Source: Paracoccus haematequi (GTDB lineage: Bacteria > Pseudomonadota > Alphaproteobacteria > Rhodobacterales > Rhodobacteraceae). Taken from it: 64,000 nt of DNA. The DNA is taken from NCBI RefSeq assembly GCF_900631945.1, contig NZ_UZWE01000022.1, positions 56,716 to 120,715 on the forward strand, read 5' to 3'. A model generated the notes under the pieces. It was not told the origin of the DNA. It did no database searches and saw only the letters and a program-made list of their open reading frames with translations. Made by a program: the position numbers and the translations under genes. This document shows, piece after piece, positions 11,191 to 19,632 of the stretch. Numbering within the stretch: the first letter of the stretch is position 1; the number at the start of each line of letters is the position of its first letter.

Positions 11191-12078
11191 CTATTGCCGC
11201 TGGTCTTCGGCCAGATCGGCCTGGGCGTCATCGCCGGGCAGGGGTTCCAGGTCGTTGCTGCCGCAGGCAAGGCGGCTCATCCGGGTCTCGGCCTCGGCGG
11301 CGAAGGGGGATCCGGGGAAGCGGGCGGGGATTTCGGCCAGATAGAGGCAGGCCGCCGTCGCGTCCCCCTCGGTCTCGATCACGCGGGCGATGCCCAGCAG
11401 GCTTTCGGCCGCGCGCGGGCCGTCTGGATCGGCCGAGAACCCCTCCAGCCAGGCCGCCGCCGCGCCTTTGGCGTCGCCCGCGCTGTCCAGGGCCGCGCCG
11501 CGCAGGAACAGCGCCTCGGCCGTCAGGGCGCCCCCGGCATGGGTTTCGGCGACCGTGCCGAACAGGTCGGCCGCACGGCGGAAATCGCCGCTGGCCATCA
11601 CCTCGCGCGCGGCGTCGAAATCGGCCTGTTCGCCCGCCGAGGCCGGCTGGCGCCCCGGTTGGGGCGCGGCCGGAGGCACGGCGACGCCCGTCCCGCCCGC
11701 CATGCGGCCGGGGTCAGCCGTGGTCAATGCGGCCAGGTCGCAGGTCTCGTCCATCTCGCACAGGCGGAACTCCATGTCGGCGATGCGGCGGTTGCTGTCC
11801 GCGACGATCCGGTCGATGCGGTTTCCCAACTGCTCGGTCCGGTCGGTCAGCCGCGCCAGTCGCTGCTCCATCGCGTTCATGCGGTCGATGGCGGCATCCC
11901 CGCCCGCCGCCTGGAACCCGGCCGCGCCCGAGGCGACCAGTTCCGAACGCAGCGACTGCAACTGGCCGCGAATCTCGGACAGTTCCGCGCGCAGATCGGC
12001 CAGCCGGGGTTCATCCGCCAGCGCAGGCAGCGCCACCGTCACGGCCAGGACGGCGGCGGCGATGGCGCGGCCGATCAC
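11191..12078 (-). CDS. cpoB: Cell division coordinator CpoB / YbgF, periplasmic
   Basis: Periplasmic Tol-associated protein that couples outer-membrane constriction with peptidoglycan synthesis. The 295-residue product starts at GTG 12078, overlapping the pal stop (GTGA), with a signal peptide (GRAIAAAVLAVTVALPALA), an N-terminal coiled coil (about 25-105: LRAELSEIRGQLQSLRSEL, MEQRLARLTDRTEQL) and C-terminal TPR-like repeats (FDAAREVMASGDFRRAADLF, ALFLRGAALDSAGDAKGA). The order pal-cpoB is the standard one of the tol-pal operon. Confidence 0.93.
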   Translation of the reverse strand: MIGRAIAAAVLAVTVALPALADEPRLADLRAELSEIRGQLQSLRSELVASGAAGFQAAGGDAAIDRMNAMEQRLARLTDRTEQLGNRIDRIVADSNRRIADMEFRLCEMDETCDLAALTTADPGRMAGGTGVAVPPAAPQPGRQPASAGEQADFDAAREVMASGDFRRAADLFGTVAETHAGGALTAEALFLRGAALDSAGDAKGAAAAWLEGFSADPDGPRAAESLLGIARVIETEGDATAACLYLAEIPARFPGSPFAAEAETRMSRLACGSNDLEPLPGDDAQADLAEDQRQ

Positions 12079-12611
12079 GATCCGGCCCCCGTGGCGCTGA
12101 CCACGGTCACGGCGCGGCGGTTGTTGGCATAGCACGCCTCGTCCGAGCAGACCTCGCGCGGGCGTTCCTTGCCAAAGCTCAGGGTGCGCAGGCGGTCCGA
12201 CGCGACGCCCTGGGCGATCAGGTATTCCTGGACCGCGCTGGCGCGGCGCGCCCCAAGGGCCAGGTTGTATTCGCGGGTGCCGGTTTCTTCGGCATGGCCC
12301 TGGACCACCGCGGTGAAGTTGGTGTGCCGGTTCAGCCACTCGGCCTGGCGGGCCAGGATCGCGCGGGCGTCGCCGGTCAGCGCCGTCTGGTTCGCCGCGA
12401 ACAGGACCGTGTTGCCGATGGTGTTGTTGAAATATTCCGCCGTCGCTTCGGCCCCCAGGGTGCCCCCGGCCAACTGACCCTGATACAGCGCCCCGCCCGC
12501 GGCGTTGGCATAGGGGTCGACCACGGTCTGCGTGACCGGCGGCGCGGGTTGCGCGCAGGCGGCAAGGGCCAGCAGCAGGGCGGCGGCGACAGGCTTTTTC
12601 CAGGCGATCAT
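12075..12611 (-). CDS. pal: Peptidoglycan-associated lipoprotein Pal
   Basis: Outer-membrane lipoprotein that binds peptidoglycan and links it to TolB. The 178-residue precursor has a lipobox with the lipidated Cys at 19 (LLALAAC) and a C-terminal OmpA-like domain with TAVVQGHAEETGTREYNLALG and the peptidoglycan-binding NNRRAV stretch. A GGAAGG ribosome site precedes ATG 12611. Lies 36 bp after tolB and overlaps cpoB by 4 bp. Confidence 0.96.
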   Translation of the reverse strand: MIAWKKPVAAALLLALAACAQPAPPVTQTVVDPYANAAGGALYQGQLAGGTLGAEATAEYFNNTIGNTVLFAANQTALTGDARAILARQAEWLNRHTNFTAVVQGHAEETGTREYNLALGARRASAVQEYLIAQGVASDRLRTLSFGKERPREVCSDEACYANNRRAVTVVSATGAGS

Positions 12612-12647
12612 CGGGTCATCCTTCCGGTCGGTGTTCCGGTGCGGGCT

Positions 12648-13967
12648 TCAGGGCATCAATGGACCCCAAGAGGGATCCGAGGCGGCAAAGTCAAGGCTCA
12701 GCGGTCGCATATTGCGTCCGGTGATGTCCACGGAATGCAGGCGCGGCTGGCCATTCCCGCCCGGCGTGACCCGCGTGAACATCACCACGCGGCCATTGGG
12801 TGCCCAGGTGGGGGACTCGTCAAGGAAAGATTCGGTCAGGGTCTTTTCGCCCGACCCGTCGACGCGCATCGTGGCGATGTGGAACCGTTCGCCCACCTGC
12901 TTGGTAAAGGCGATCAGATCGCCCTTGGGCGACCAGGCGGGCGAGCCATAACGCCCGTCGCCGAAGCTGATCCGGGTCGGCTCGCCCCCGCCGACGCCTA
13001 CGACATACAGCTGCGGATTGCCGGAACGGTCGGATTCGAACACGATCCGCTGCCCGTCCGGGCTGAAGCTGGGCGCGGTGTCGATGGCGGGCGACTGCAC
13101 CAGCGGGCGCTGCGCGCCGGATGCGGCATCCATCAGCCAGATGTCGGTATTGCCGCCCTGTTCGCGGGAATAGGCGATCCAGCGCCCGTCCGGGCTGAAC
13201 CGGGGCGAGAACGCCATGCTGTTCGCGTCCTGCGTCAGCGCGCGGGACGTGACGGTCGCCACCTCCATCACCCGGATCTGCGGAAACCCGCTGTCGAAGC
13301 TGGTATAGACCAGCCGCCGCCCGTCGCGTGAAAACTGCGGCGCCAGCACCAGCGATGAACTGTCGGTCATCCACAGGATGTTCTGGCCGTCATAATCCAT
13401 CACCCCGATCCGCTTGATCCGCGCGTCCTTGGGTCCGGTTTCCTGCACGAAGGCCACGCGGCTGTCGAAATAGGGCTGTTCCCCGGTCAGCCTGGCATAG
13501 ATCTGGTCGGCGATCTTGTGCGCCGCGCGCCGCCAGTCGCCGGCGCGGGCGTCGAACTGCATCCCGTCGCCCTGGGCTTGGCCTGCGTAGACATCGTACA
13601 GCCGGAACTTGACGCTGATCGCCTCGCCCGATTGCTTGACCTCGGCCGAGACAAGCGCCTGGGCGTTGACCGCGCGCCAATCCTCATAGGCGATGGCCTC
13701 GCCGAAGCTGCCGGGGCGGGCGACCTGCGCGTCCTTCGGGATTTCGCGGAACAGTCCGGTGCCGGTCAGGTCGGCGGCCACCACGTCGCGGATCCGCTGG
13801 GCCACGGCCGCGTCGCCGTGGAAGGCCGGGATGGCGACGGCCATCGGTTCGGTCACGCCGTCGGTGATCTCGATCCTCAGGGGGCCGTCCTGCGCCAGGG
13901 CGGGCAGGGCGGCCGATGCGGCGGCAAGGGCCATCGACAGGGTCAGGGTCAGCGTCCGAAGCATCAT
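12648..13967 (-). CDS. tolB: Tol-Pal system periplasmic beta-propeller protein TolB
   Basis: Periplasmic partner of Pal and TolA. The 439-residue precursor has a signal peptide (MMLRTLTLTLSMALAAASAALPALA), an N-terminal alpha/beta domain (about 28-170) and a six-bladed propeller marked by repeated SPDG/SRDG motifs (APQFSRDGRRLVY, SPRFSPDGRWIAY, APSFSPDGQRIVF, SPAWSPKGDLIAF, SPTWAPNGRVVMF). Two tandem ATG are possible starts (13967 or 13964); GAGG lies just upstream. Confidence 0.97.
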   Translation of the reverse strand: MMLRTLTLTLSMALAAASAALPALAQDGPLRIEITDGVTEPMAVAIPAFHGDAAVAQRIRDVVAADLTGTGLFREIPKDAQVARPGSFGEAIAYEDWRAVNAQALVSAEVKQSGEAISVKFRLYDVYAGQAQGDGMQFDARAGDWRRAAHKIADQIYARLTGEQPYFDSRVAFVQETGPKDARIKRIGVMDYDGQNILWMTDSSSLVLAPQFSRDGRRLVYTSFDSGFPQIRVMEVATVTSRALTQDANSMAFSPRFSPDGRWIAYSREQGGNTDIWLMDAASGAQRPLVQSPAIDTAPSFSPDGQRIVFESDRSGNPQLYVVGVGGGEPTRISFGDGRYGSPAWSPKGDLIAFTKQVGERFHIATMRVDGSGEKTLTESFLDESPTWAPNGRVVMFTRVTPGGNGQPRLHSVDITGRNMRPLSLDFAASDPSWGPLMP

Positions 13968-14005
13968 ATCCTCATCATCCTTGCGACGGGACCGGGGGAC
14001 CGGCC

Positions 14006-15862
14006 TCAGTCAAATCCGATACCGTCGGGGCGAAACTCGACCACGACATCCCGCCAGCGGCTGTATTTGTCGAAGGGCAGCGGAAAGCCGGCGCCGCCGC
14101 ACATCATGATCGCGCGCCGGGCGACCTGGAAGGCGTGGTCCGCCCCGGATTCCGGCCCGCCCCGGTAATCGGCCATGCGCAGGCTGTCCGCGATGGGCCG
14201 GCCGTCGGCGGTCATGCTGAACGCGACCGAGACCGACATCTGCCGCGCCTCGGTCGACAAGGCGCCTTCGTTCCAGCACTGGCGCAGGGCCGTGCGGAAG
14301 GCGTCCTTTTCGGCCAGGGACAGCGGTTGGGCCTGCGACAGGCTGGACATGTCGATGCCGCCGTCCAGCGGTGCCGGGCGGATGGCCGAGGGCGCAAGCT
14401 GCATCGGCTCGACCCCTGCCGCCCCGCCGGACGGGCTGTCCGTGGTGCCGCCGCCGCCCGACATCGCCCCGGCCAGGGCTGCCGCCAGCGGATCCTGCGC
14501 GGCAGAGGCCCCCGACCCGCCGTCGATCATCTGGCTGTTGCCGCCCACGGCATCGCCGATCGAGGCCGTATCCGTGCCCTCGGCTCCGGCATTGCCGTCC
14601 TGCGCCTCGCGCAGCGCATCCTCCAGCGCCTGCTGGCGCGCGGCCTCGGCTTGGCGGTCGGCTTCGGCGCGTTCGGCGGCCTCTCGTTCGGCGGCGGCGC
14701 GGCGTTCCTCGGCCTCGCGTTCAGCCGCCGCGCGGCGTTCTTCCTCGGCCCGCCGCTCGGCCTCGGCTGCCCGGCGTTCCTCTTCCGCTTGACGTTCGGC
14801 GGCGCGGCGCTCCTCGGCTTCTCGTTCGGCTGCGGCGGCCGCCTCGCGGGCCTCGGCTTCACGCCGTTCCGCCTCGCGGGCCTCGGCTTCACGCCGTTCC
14901 GCCTCGGCGGCCTCTGCCGCCCGGCGTTCCTCGGCCTCCCGACGCTCGGCCGCCGCGCGACGTTCTTCGGCCGCACGCTCGGCCTCGGCTGCGCGACGTT
15001 CTTCCTCGGCGCGCGCGGCTTCGGCTTCGCGCTGTTCGCGGGCCTCGCGTTCGGCGGCCTCTCGGCGCTCCGCCGCCTGGCGCCGCTCCTCGGCGGCCTG
15101 CCGTTCGGCCTCGGCTTCCGCCTGGGCCTGCCGCTCCGCCTCCTCGGCGGCGGCGCGTTCGGCGCGGCGCGCTTCCTCGGCGGCTTCGCGCTCGGCGGTC
15201 AGGCGGCGTTCCTCTGCGGCCGCTGCGGCGGCTTCGGCTTCCGCGCGGGCAGCCTCGGCGGCCGCCCGGCGTTCGGCCTCTTGCCGGGCAAGACGGGCAT
15301 TGCGCTGCTCGACCAGGCCTTCGGGCCGCAGCCGGGGCAGGGCCGAACGGTCCAGCGCCAATTCCGACCGGGGCGCCACCGGCTGCGCGGCGGGTGCCGC
15401 ATCGGGCCGGGTCTCGGGCTGCGGAGCCGGCGGGACCGCGTCCGCGGCGGTCTGGTTTTGCGCAGGCGCCCCCAGATCGGTGGCGACCGCGACCGGATCG
15501 GGGCGGGCGAAATCCGACAGGTCGGGCCGCGCTTCGGGCCGGTCGGGCGGGGCCAGATCCTGCGCGGCCTCCTGCGCGTCGGGCAGGCTGGCGGCTGCGG
15601 GGGCCTGGGCCGCAGCGTCGGCATCCGTCGGGGCGGGCATCGTCGCCACCGCCGTAGCGTCGCGGCCCACGGGACCGGCCCCGCGCGACGCGGCGGCAAG
15701 CGCCTCGAACTCGGCCCCGCTCATGGTGGCGACCTCGGTCGTGCGCAGCGGGGTCGAGGGCTGCGGGCGCAGGAACACCCCGCCCAGGACCGCCCACAGG
15801 ATCAGCGCGGTATGCGCCGATCCCGAAACCCACCAGCCGATGCGCCCTTCGCGGTCATCCAT
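14006..15862 (-). CDS. tolA: Cell envelope protein TolA with expanded helical domain
   Basis: Inner-membrane protein that spans the periplasm and transmits energy from TolQR to TolB-Pal. The 618 residues comprise a short cytoplasmic N-terminus, one membrane helix (about 14-31, SAHTALILWAVLGGVFL), a Pro/Ala-rich stretch, then a very long Ala/Glu/Arg helical domain (roughly residues 185-430) and a C-terminal domain (ALRQCWNEGAL...) of the TolA/TonB type. E. coli TolA is 421 residues, so the rod is much enlarged. Coding DNA contains an exact 30-bp tandem duplication at 14841-14900. Starts 4 bp after tolR. Confidence 0.93.
   Translation of the reverse strand: MDDREGRIGWWVSGSAHTALILWAVLGGVFLRPQPSTPLRTTEVATMSGAEFEALAAASRGAGPVGRDATAVATMPAPTDADAAAQAPAAASLPDAQEAAQDLAPPDRPEARPDLSDFARPDPVAVATDLGAPAQNQTAADAVPPAPQPETRPDAAPAAQPVAPRSELALDRSALPRLRPEGLVEQRNARLARQEAERRAAAEAARAEAEAAAAAAEERRLTAEREAAEEARRAERAAAEEAERQAQAEAEAERQAAEERRQAAERREAAEREAREQREAEAARAEEERRAAEAERAAEERRAAAERREAEERRAAEAAEAERREAEAREAERREAEAREAAAAAEREAEERRAAERQAEEERRAAEAERRAEEERRAAAEREAEERRAAAEREAAERAEADRQAEAARQQALEDALREAQDGNAGAEGTDTASIGDAVGGNSQMIDGGSGASAAQDPLAAALAGAMSGGGGTTDSPSGGAAGVEPMQLAPSAIRPAPLDGGIDMSSLSQAQPLSLAEKDAFRTALRQCWNEGALSTEARQMSVSVAFSMTADGRPIADSLRMADYRGGPESGADHAFQVARRAIMMCGGAGFPLPFDKYSRWRDVVVEFRPDGIGFD
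14841..14900 (-). repeat. Exact 30-bp tandem duplication inside tolA
   Basis: 14841-14870 and 14871-14900 are identical 30-mers, adding one in-frame ten-residue unit (EAEAREAERR type) to the helical rod. The neighbouring sequence is a more degenerate version of the same Glu/Ala/Arg periodicity. Being in frame, gain or loss of a unit would lengthen or shorten the rod without breaking the gene. Confidence 0.9.
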
Positions 15863-15866
15863 GGCG

Positions 15867-16322
15867 TCAGCCGTCCATCCTCGGCCCGCCGGTATCCGTG
15901 ACCAGCACGATGTCGGACAGGCCCGCCGCGTTCAGCGCGCCCATCACCTGGACGACGCGGGCATAGGGGATCGCCCCGTCGGCCCGCAGGAACACCCGCT
16001 GGCTTTCGCGCGTGGCCAGGATCTCGCGCAGCCGGGTGACGATCTGGTCCTGCGCCACCGGCGCGTCCATCAGCATCACGTCGCCATCGGCGGGGATCGA
16101 GATGACCAGCGGCTCCTCGGGTTCGGTCGGCACGGCGGTCGCGGCGGTCTGCGGCAGGTTCAGCGGCACGCCCGCCGTCATCAGCGGCGCGGCGACCATG
16201 AAGATCACCAGCAGCACCAGCATCACGTCCACGAAGGGCGTGACGTTGATTTCCGACATCGGCGCGTTGCGGCGCCTGCCCCGGCCCTTGCGGCTGACCC
16301 GCTTGACGACGGCGCCGGACAT
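15867..16322 (-). CDS. tolR: Biopolymer transport protein TolR
   Basis: Component of the proton-driven TolQR motor. The 151-residue product has a cytoplasmic basic N-terminus (RKGRGRRRNAPMSEINVTPF) and one membrane helix holding the proton-conducting Asp (PFVDVMLVLLVIFMVAAPL), followed by a periplasmic ExbD/TolR domain. ATG 16322 is one base past the tolQ stop; a longer frame into tolQ is not family-like. Confidence 0.95.
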   Translation of the reverse strand: MSGAVVKRVSRKGRGRRRNAPMSEINVTPFVDVMLVLLVIFMVAAPLMTAGVPLNLPQTAATAVPTEPEEPLVISIPADGDVMLMDAPVAQDQIVTRLREILATRESQRVFLRADGAIPYARVVQVMGALNAAGLSDIVLVTDTGGPRMDG

Positions 16323-16323
16323 C

Positions 16324-17019
16324 TCAGGCCTCGTCCATCTGGCGCGACAGCAGGGTCGAGAATTCGTCGGCAAACGCCTCCCAGTTGCCGGTCACGCGCT
16401 CCGCATCGCCCGACAGCTTGTTGTAGAAGACGACGGCGGGGATCGCGGCCAGCAGCCCCAGGGCGGTCGCCAGCAGCGCCTCGGCGATGCCCGGCGCGAC
16501 CACGGCCAGGCTGGTGTCCTGCGACATGGCGATGCCCTCGAAGGCGGTCTTGATGCCCCAGACGGTGCCGAACAGCCCGATGAAGGGCGCGGTGGATCCG
16601 ACCGTCGCCAGGAAGGACAGGCCCCGGAACAGCCGCGCTTCCTCGCGTTGAATGGCGACGTTCATGGCGCGGTCGATGCGGGCCGGGCCGCCGGGGATCA
16701 GCGCGCCGTCGTCGCGGTGGCTGCGGCGCCATTCGGTCATGCCCGCCGCGAAGATCCGTTCCGACGCGCCCGAGGGACGATCGCCCAGCCGGTCATACAG
16801 GTCGTCCAGCGGTTCCCCCGACCAGAAGCTGCGGTCGAAGCGCGCGGCTTCCTTGCGGGCCTGGGCGAAGGCCAGGAATTTCTGGATGATGATCGCCCAG
16901 GACCAGACCGAGGCGATGATCAGCAGCACCATCACCACCTGCACCGTCAGCGAGGCGCGCGCAAACAGCGCCATCAGCGAGAAATCAAGGGCCTGCGCGG
17001 CCTGGATCGGTTCCATCAT
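16324..17019 (-). CDS. tolQ: Tol-Pal system proton channel subunit TolQ
   Basis: Inner-membrane motor subunit of the MotA/TolQ/ExbB family. Three hydrophobic helices are visible: about residues 24-44 (VVMVLLIIASVWSWAIII), about 130-150 (FLATVGSTAPFIGLFGTVWG) and 165-190 (EALLATALGLLAAIPAVVFYN). I chose ATG 17019 (MMEPIQAAQ) because AAGG lies five bases before it; an upstream ATG at 17043 adds MDHDEKAV. First of the compact tolQRAB-pal-cpoB series. Confidence 0.94.
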   Translation of the reverse strand: MMEPIQAAQALDFSLMALFARASLTVQVVMVLLIIASVWSWAIIIQKFLAFAQARKEAARFDRSFWSGEPLDDLYDRLGDRPSGASERIFAAGMTEWRRSHRDDGALIPGGPARIDRAMNVAIQREEARLFRGLSFLATVGSTAPFIGLFGTVWGIKTAFEGIAMSQDTSLAVVAPGIAEALLATALGLLAAIPAVVFYNKLSGDAERVTGNWEAFADEFSTLLSRQMDEA

Positions 17020-17132
17020 CACTGCCTTTTCGTCGTGATCCATCGCGGACCCGGCCGGCGTTCCGGTCGGTTTGCTGGCCTTCTAGCGCCTTCCTAGCAA
17101 AGGTTGCAGCCCCTTGCCGCAACACAATGCCG

Positions 17133-17540
17133 TCACTTTTCATCAATGCCCGAAGGGGTTTCCAGCAGACCCGCCAGCGATGCCGGAAGCCGGACCGGCC
17201 GCCCGGCCGCGTCCAGACAGGCCAGTGTGACCCGCGCCGTGAACAGGACCGCTTCGCCGCGCCGGACAGCCTGGTGCATGACGATCCGCGCGGCGGTCGC
17301 CTGGGCCAGCATGGTTTCCACCGTCAGCAGGTCGTCAAAGCGGGCGGGGCGCAGGTAGTCGGCCTCGATCCGGCGGACGGCGAACACCCGGCCCGCTGCC
17401 TTCAGCGCGGCCTGGTCGACGCCAAGCGCCCGCAACCATTCCGACCGGCCGCGTTCGATGAATTTCAGATAGTTGGCATAATAGACGATCCCGGCAAGGT
17501 CGGTATCCTCGTAATAGACGCGCACGGTCAGCCTGTGCAT
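17133..17540 (-). CDS. ybgC: Tol-Pal associated acyl-CoA thioesterase YbgC
   Basis: Hotdog-fold thioesterase of the 4-hydroxybenzoyl-CoA thioesterase class, usually first gene of tol-pal operons and acting on acyl-CoA or acyl-ACP. The 135-residue product contains the active-site signature YYEDTDLAGIVYYANYLKF near its N-terminus with the catalytic Asp. ATG 17540 overlaps the preceding stop (TGATG); a GTG codon directly upstream is the alternative. The ybgC-tolQ gap (about 110 bp) carries no obvious terminator. Confidence 0.94.
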   Translation of the reverse strand: MHRLTVRVYYEDTDLAGIVYYANYLKFIERGRSEWLRALGVDQAALKAAGRVFAVRRIEADYLRPARFDDLLTVETMLAQATAARIVMHQAVRRGEAVLFTARVTLACLDAAGRPVRLPASLAGLLETPSGIDEK

Positions 17541-18115
17541 CACGCGCCCTCCATCCGCGCCGCCAGCCGCAGCGCATGGGCCGGATCTGTCGCCGCGACC
17601 GGCAGCACCGGGTCATAGGCCGCCCGGATCAGCGCGGCCACCGGGGCCGAGGGCGCGATGTCCCGCGCGAAGGTCAGCGCGCAGCGCATGAAGATCGCCT
17701 CGGCCAGGTGTCCCGGATGGCTGTCGGCCAGCGCGCCGCCCATGCGTAGGAACGCCAGGCAGGCGCGAATGCCGCCATCCGCGTCAAAGCGGAACAGCCG
17801 GTATTGATCCGCCTCCGCCCGCGCCAGCCGGTCGGGCAGGCCCGGCGCGTCGGTCAGCCGGTCCAGATCGGGAATATCCGCCAGGTCGGACCAGTCGCGG
17901 ACGAAGAACAGCATCAGGTTCGCGCCCATCTCGGGGTCGGTCTCGGCCAGCGGATGGCGCGCATGGGCAAAGCCCGCCCGGATCGCGCCGCGAAAGATGT
18001 CCAGGCTTTCGTCGGACAGGCCGAAGATCACCGGCGCCACCGGCCGCCCCCAGCGGGCGCAGAGAAACGTCCCGTCGGCGCGGGTGAACGCCGCTGCGAT
18101 CTGATCTGCGGTCAT
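17540..18115 (-). CDS. Conserved hypothetical protein preceding ybgC
   Basis: I do not recognise a characterised family. The 191-residue protein (MTADQIAAAFTRADGTFLC...) is acidic and soluble with no signal or membrane helix. Notable segments are ARWGRPVAPVIFGLSDES, ARHPLAETDPEMGANLMLFF and RADADQYRLF-like aromatic stretches. Translational coupling to ybgC (TGATG) places it at the head of the Tol-Pal operon. ATG 18115 is preferred; a GTG at 18130 lies inside the 3' repeat element of scoB, whose tail therefore forms the leader of this gene. Confidence 0.7.
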   Translation of the reverse strand: MTADQIAAAFTRADGTFLCARWGRPVAPVIFGLSDESLDIFRGAIRAGFAHARHPLAETDPEMGANLMLFFVRDWSDLADIPDLDRLTDAPGLPDRLARAEADQYRLFRFDADGGIRACLAFLRMGGALADSHPGHLAEAIFMRCALTFARDIAPSAPVAALIRAAYDPVLPVAATDPAHALRLAARMEGA

Positions 18116-18129
18116 GCCCCGCCCTTTCA

Positions 18130-18248
18130 CCTTTGCCCAAATATCCTGGGGGCTTCGAGACGCCCGGAAAAAGGTCCAGTGGACCTTTTTCAGTCGAGAA
18201 GGGGCCGGCAGGCCCTGCCGAAACGGCGACGGGGGGCAAGGCCCCCCG
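18130..18248 (-). repeat. 3'-end repeat element, copy B (after scoB)
   Basis: Minus-strand orientation, same as scoB. Order from scoB: G6C hairpin (18231-18237 with 18241-18247, loop AAG), the palindromic terminator at 18167-18191, then CCCCCAGGATATTTG (box 18138-18146 on the complement) and the tail GGGCAAAGGTGAAAGG. This is the best-formed copy of the element. Confidence 0.75.
18167..18191 (-). terminator. Symmetric intrinsic terminator downstream of scoB
   Basis: Perfect inverted repeat of 11 bp arms (18167-18177 and 18181-18191) around a 3-base loop, with A5 on one side and T5 on the other, so it could act on either strand. It separates scoAB from the hypothetical-ybgC-tol transcript. 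Confidence 0.75.
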
Positions 18249-18274
18249 CCGACATTTCCACCCCGCGCGACGGA

Positions 18275-18901
18275 TCAGCCGACGATGGTGGCTTCGGTCG
18301 CGGCGCGCAGTTCCTCCTCGGTCACGCCCTCGGCGCATTCGACGATCTTCAGCCCGCCCGGCACCACGTCCAGAACGCCCAGGTTGGTGATGATGCGGTC
18401 CACCACGCTCTTGCCGGTCAGGGGCAGGGTGCATTCGCGCAGAACCTTCGATTCGCCCGCCTTGTTGGTGTGGTCCATCACCACGATCACCCGGCCCACG
18501 CCCGCGACCAGATCCATGGCCCCGCCCATGCCCTTGACCAGCTTGCCGGGGATCATCCAGTTCGCCAGGTCGCCGTTCTCGGCCACCTCCATCGCGCCCA
18601 GGATGGCGGCGGCGATCTTGCCGCCGCGGATCATGCCGAAACTGGTCGCGCTGTCGAAATAGGCGGTGCGGTCCAGTTCGGTGATGGTCTGCTTGCCCGC
18701 GTTGATCAGATCCGGGTCTTCCTCGCCCTCGAAGGGGAACGGCCCCATCCCCAGCATCCCGTTTTCCGATTGCAGGGTGATGTCCTTGTCGCCGACATAG
18801 TTCGCCACCAGCGTCGGAATCCCGATGCCGAGGTTCACATACATCCCGTCTTCCAGTTCCTGCGCCGCCCGCGCGGCCATCTGGTTGCGATCCCAAGCCA
18901 T
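18275..18901 (-). CDS. scoB: 3-oxoacid CoA-transferase subunit B (succinyl-CoA:acetoacetate type)
   Basis: Beta subunit of a heterodimeric family I CoA-transferase moving CoA between succinyl-CoA and 3-oxoacids such as acetoacetate. The 208-residue protein begins WDRNQMAARAAQELEDG and contains the catalytic Glu in LQSENGMLGMGPFP, then GGKIAAAILGAMEVAENGDLANW. ATG 18901 overlaps the scoA stop (TGATG). Substrate could be another 3-oxoacid; the atoAD families are similar. Confidence 0.92.
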   Translation of the reverse strand: MAWDRNQMAARAAQELEDGMYVNLGIGIPTLVANYVGDKDITLQSENGMLGMGPFPFEGEEDPDLINAGKQTITELDRTAYFDSATSFGMIRGGKIAAAILGAMEVAENGDLANWMIPGKLVKGMGGAMDLVAGVGRVIVVMDHTNKAGESKVLRECTLPLTGKSVVDRIITNLGVLDVVPGGLKIVECAEGVTEEELRAATEATIVG

Positions 18902-19605
18902 CACGCGTCCTCCCGCTTGCGCACGGTGCGCTGTTCGATGCGTTTCTCGTGCTGTCCCTGGACGATCCGGTGCACATAGATGCCGGGCAGGTGGATCAGG
19001 TCGGGGTCAAGGCTGCCGCGCGGGACGATCTCCTCGACCTCGGCCACGCAGACACGCCCGCACATCGCGGCGGGCGGGTTGAAGTTGCGGGCCGTCTTGC
19101 GGAACACCAGGTTGCCGGTATCGTCGGCCTTCCAGGCCTTCACGATGGACAGATCCGCGACGATGCCGCGCTCCAGGATGTAATCCTGGCCGTCGAAACT
19201 CTTGACCTCTTTCCCCTCGGCGATGACGGTGCCGACGCCGGTCTTGGTATAGAAGCCGGGGATGCCGCAGCCGCCCGCCCGCATCCGCTCGGCCAGGGTG
19301 CCTTGGGGGTTGAATTCCAGCTCCAGCTCGCCCGACAGATACTGGCGCATGAATTCGGCGTTCTCGCCGACATAGCTGCTGATCATCTTCTTGATCTGCC
19401 GGGTTTTCAGCAGGATCCCCAGGCCGAAATCATCGACGCCGCAGTTGTTGGACGCGATCGTCAGATCCTTGGTGCCCGCGTCGCGGATGGCCGCGATCAG
19501 CAGTTCGGGGATGCCGCACAGCCCGAATCCTCCGGCGGCAATGAACATGCCGTCGTGCAACAGCCCGTCCAGCGCCTCGCCCGCCGTGGCATAAACCTTT
19601 TTCAT
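18901..19605 (-). CDS. scoA: 3-oxoacid CoA-transferase subunit A
   Basis: Alpha subunit of the same CoA-transferase. The 234-residue product starts MKKVYATAGEALDGLLHDG with a GGGAGG ribosome site upstream of ATG 19605, and shows the family GGFGLCGIPE glycine-rich segment, NNCGVDDFGLG and PGFYTKTGVGT. A longer open frame upstream lacks similarity to the family and was not used. Probably feeds ketone-body or polyhydroxybutyrate-derived acetoacetate to acetyl-CoA, which would connect with the ccr/ecm pathway elsewhere in the window. Confidence 0.93.
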   Translation of the reverse strand: MKKVYATAGEALDGLLHDGMFIAAGGFGLCGIPELLIAAIRDAGTKDLTIASNNCGVDDFGLGILLKTRQIKKMISSYVGENAEFMRQYLSGELELEFNPQGTLAERMRAGGCGIPGFYTKTGVGTVIAEGKEVKSFDGQDYILERGIVADLSIVKAWKADDTGNLVFRKTARNFNPPAAMCGRVCVAEVEEIVPRGSLDPDLIHLPGIYVHRIVQGQHEKRIEQRTVRKREDA

Positions 19606-19632
19606 CGTCCCTCCCCAGAATGACCGCTGCCG

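Noticed and set aside
10149..13331. 1,060-codon + strand frame across tilS, cpoB, pal and tolB
   Set aside because: It reads through four recognised genes on the other strand and contains no known domain, only low-complexity Arg/Gly/Pro sequence.
14640..15260. Periodic repeat tract, considered as CRISPR-like array
   Set aside because: It is in frame within tolA and encodes an Ala/Glu/Arg helix; units are not separated by unique spacers.
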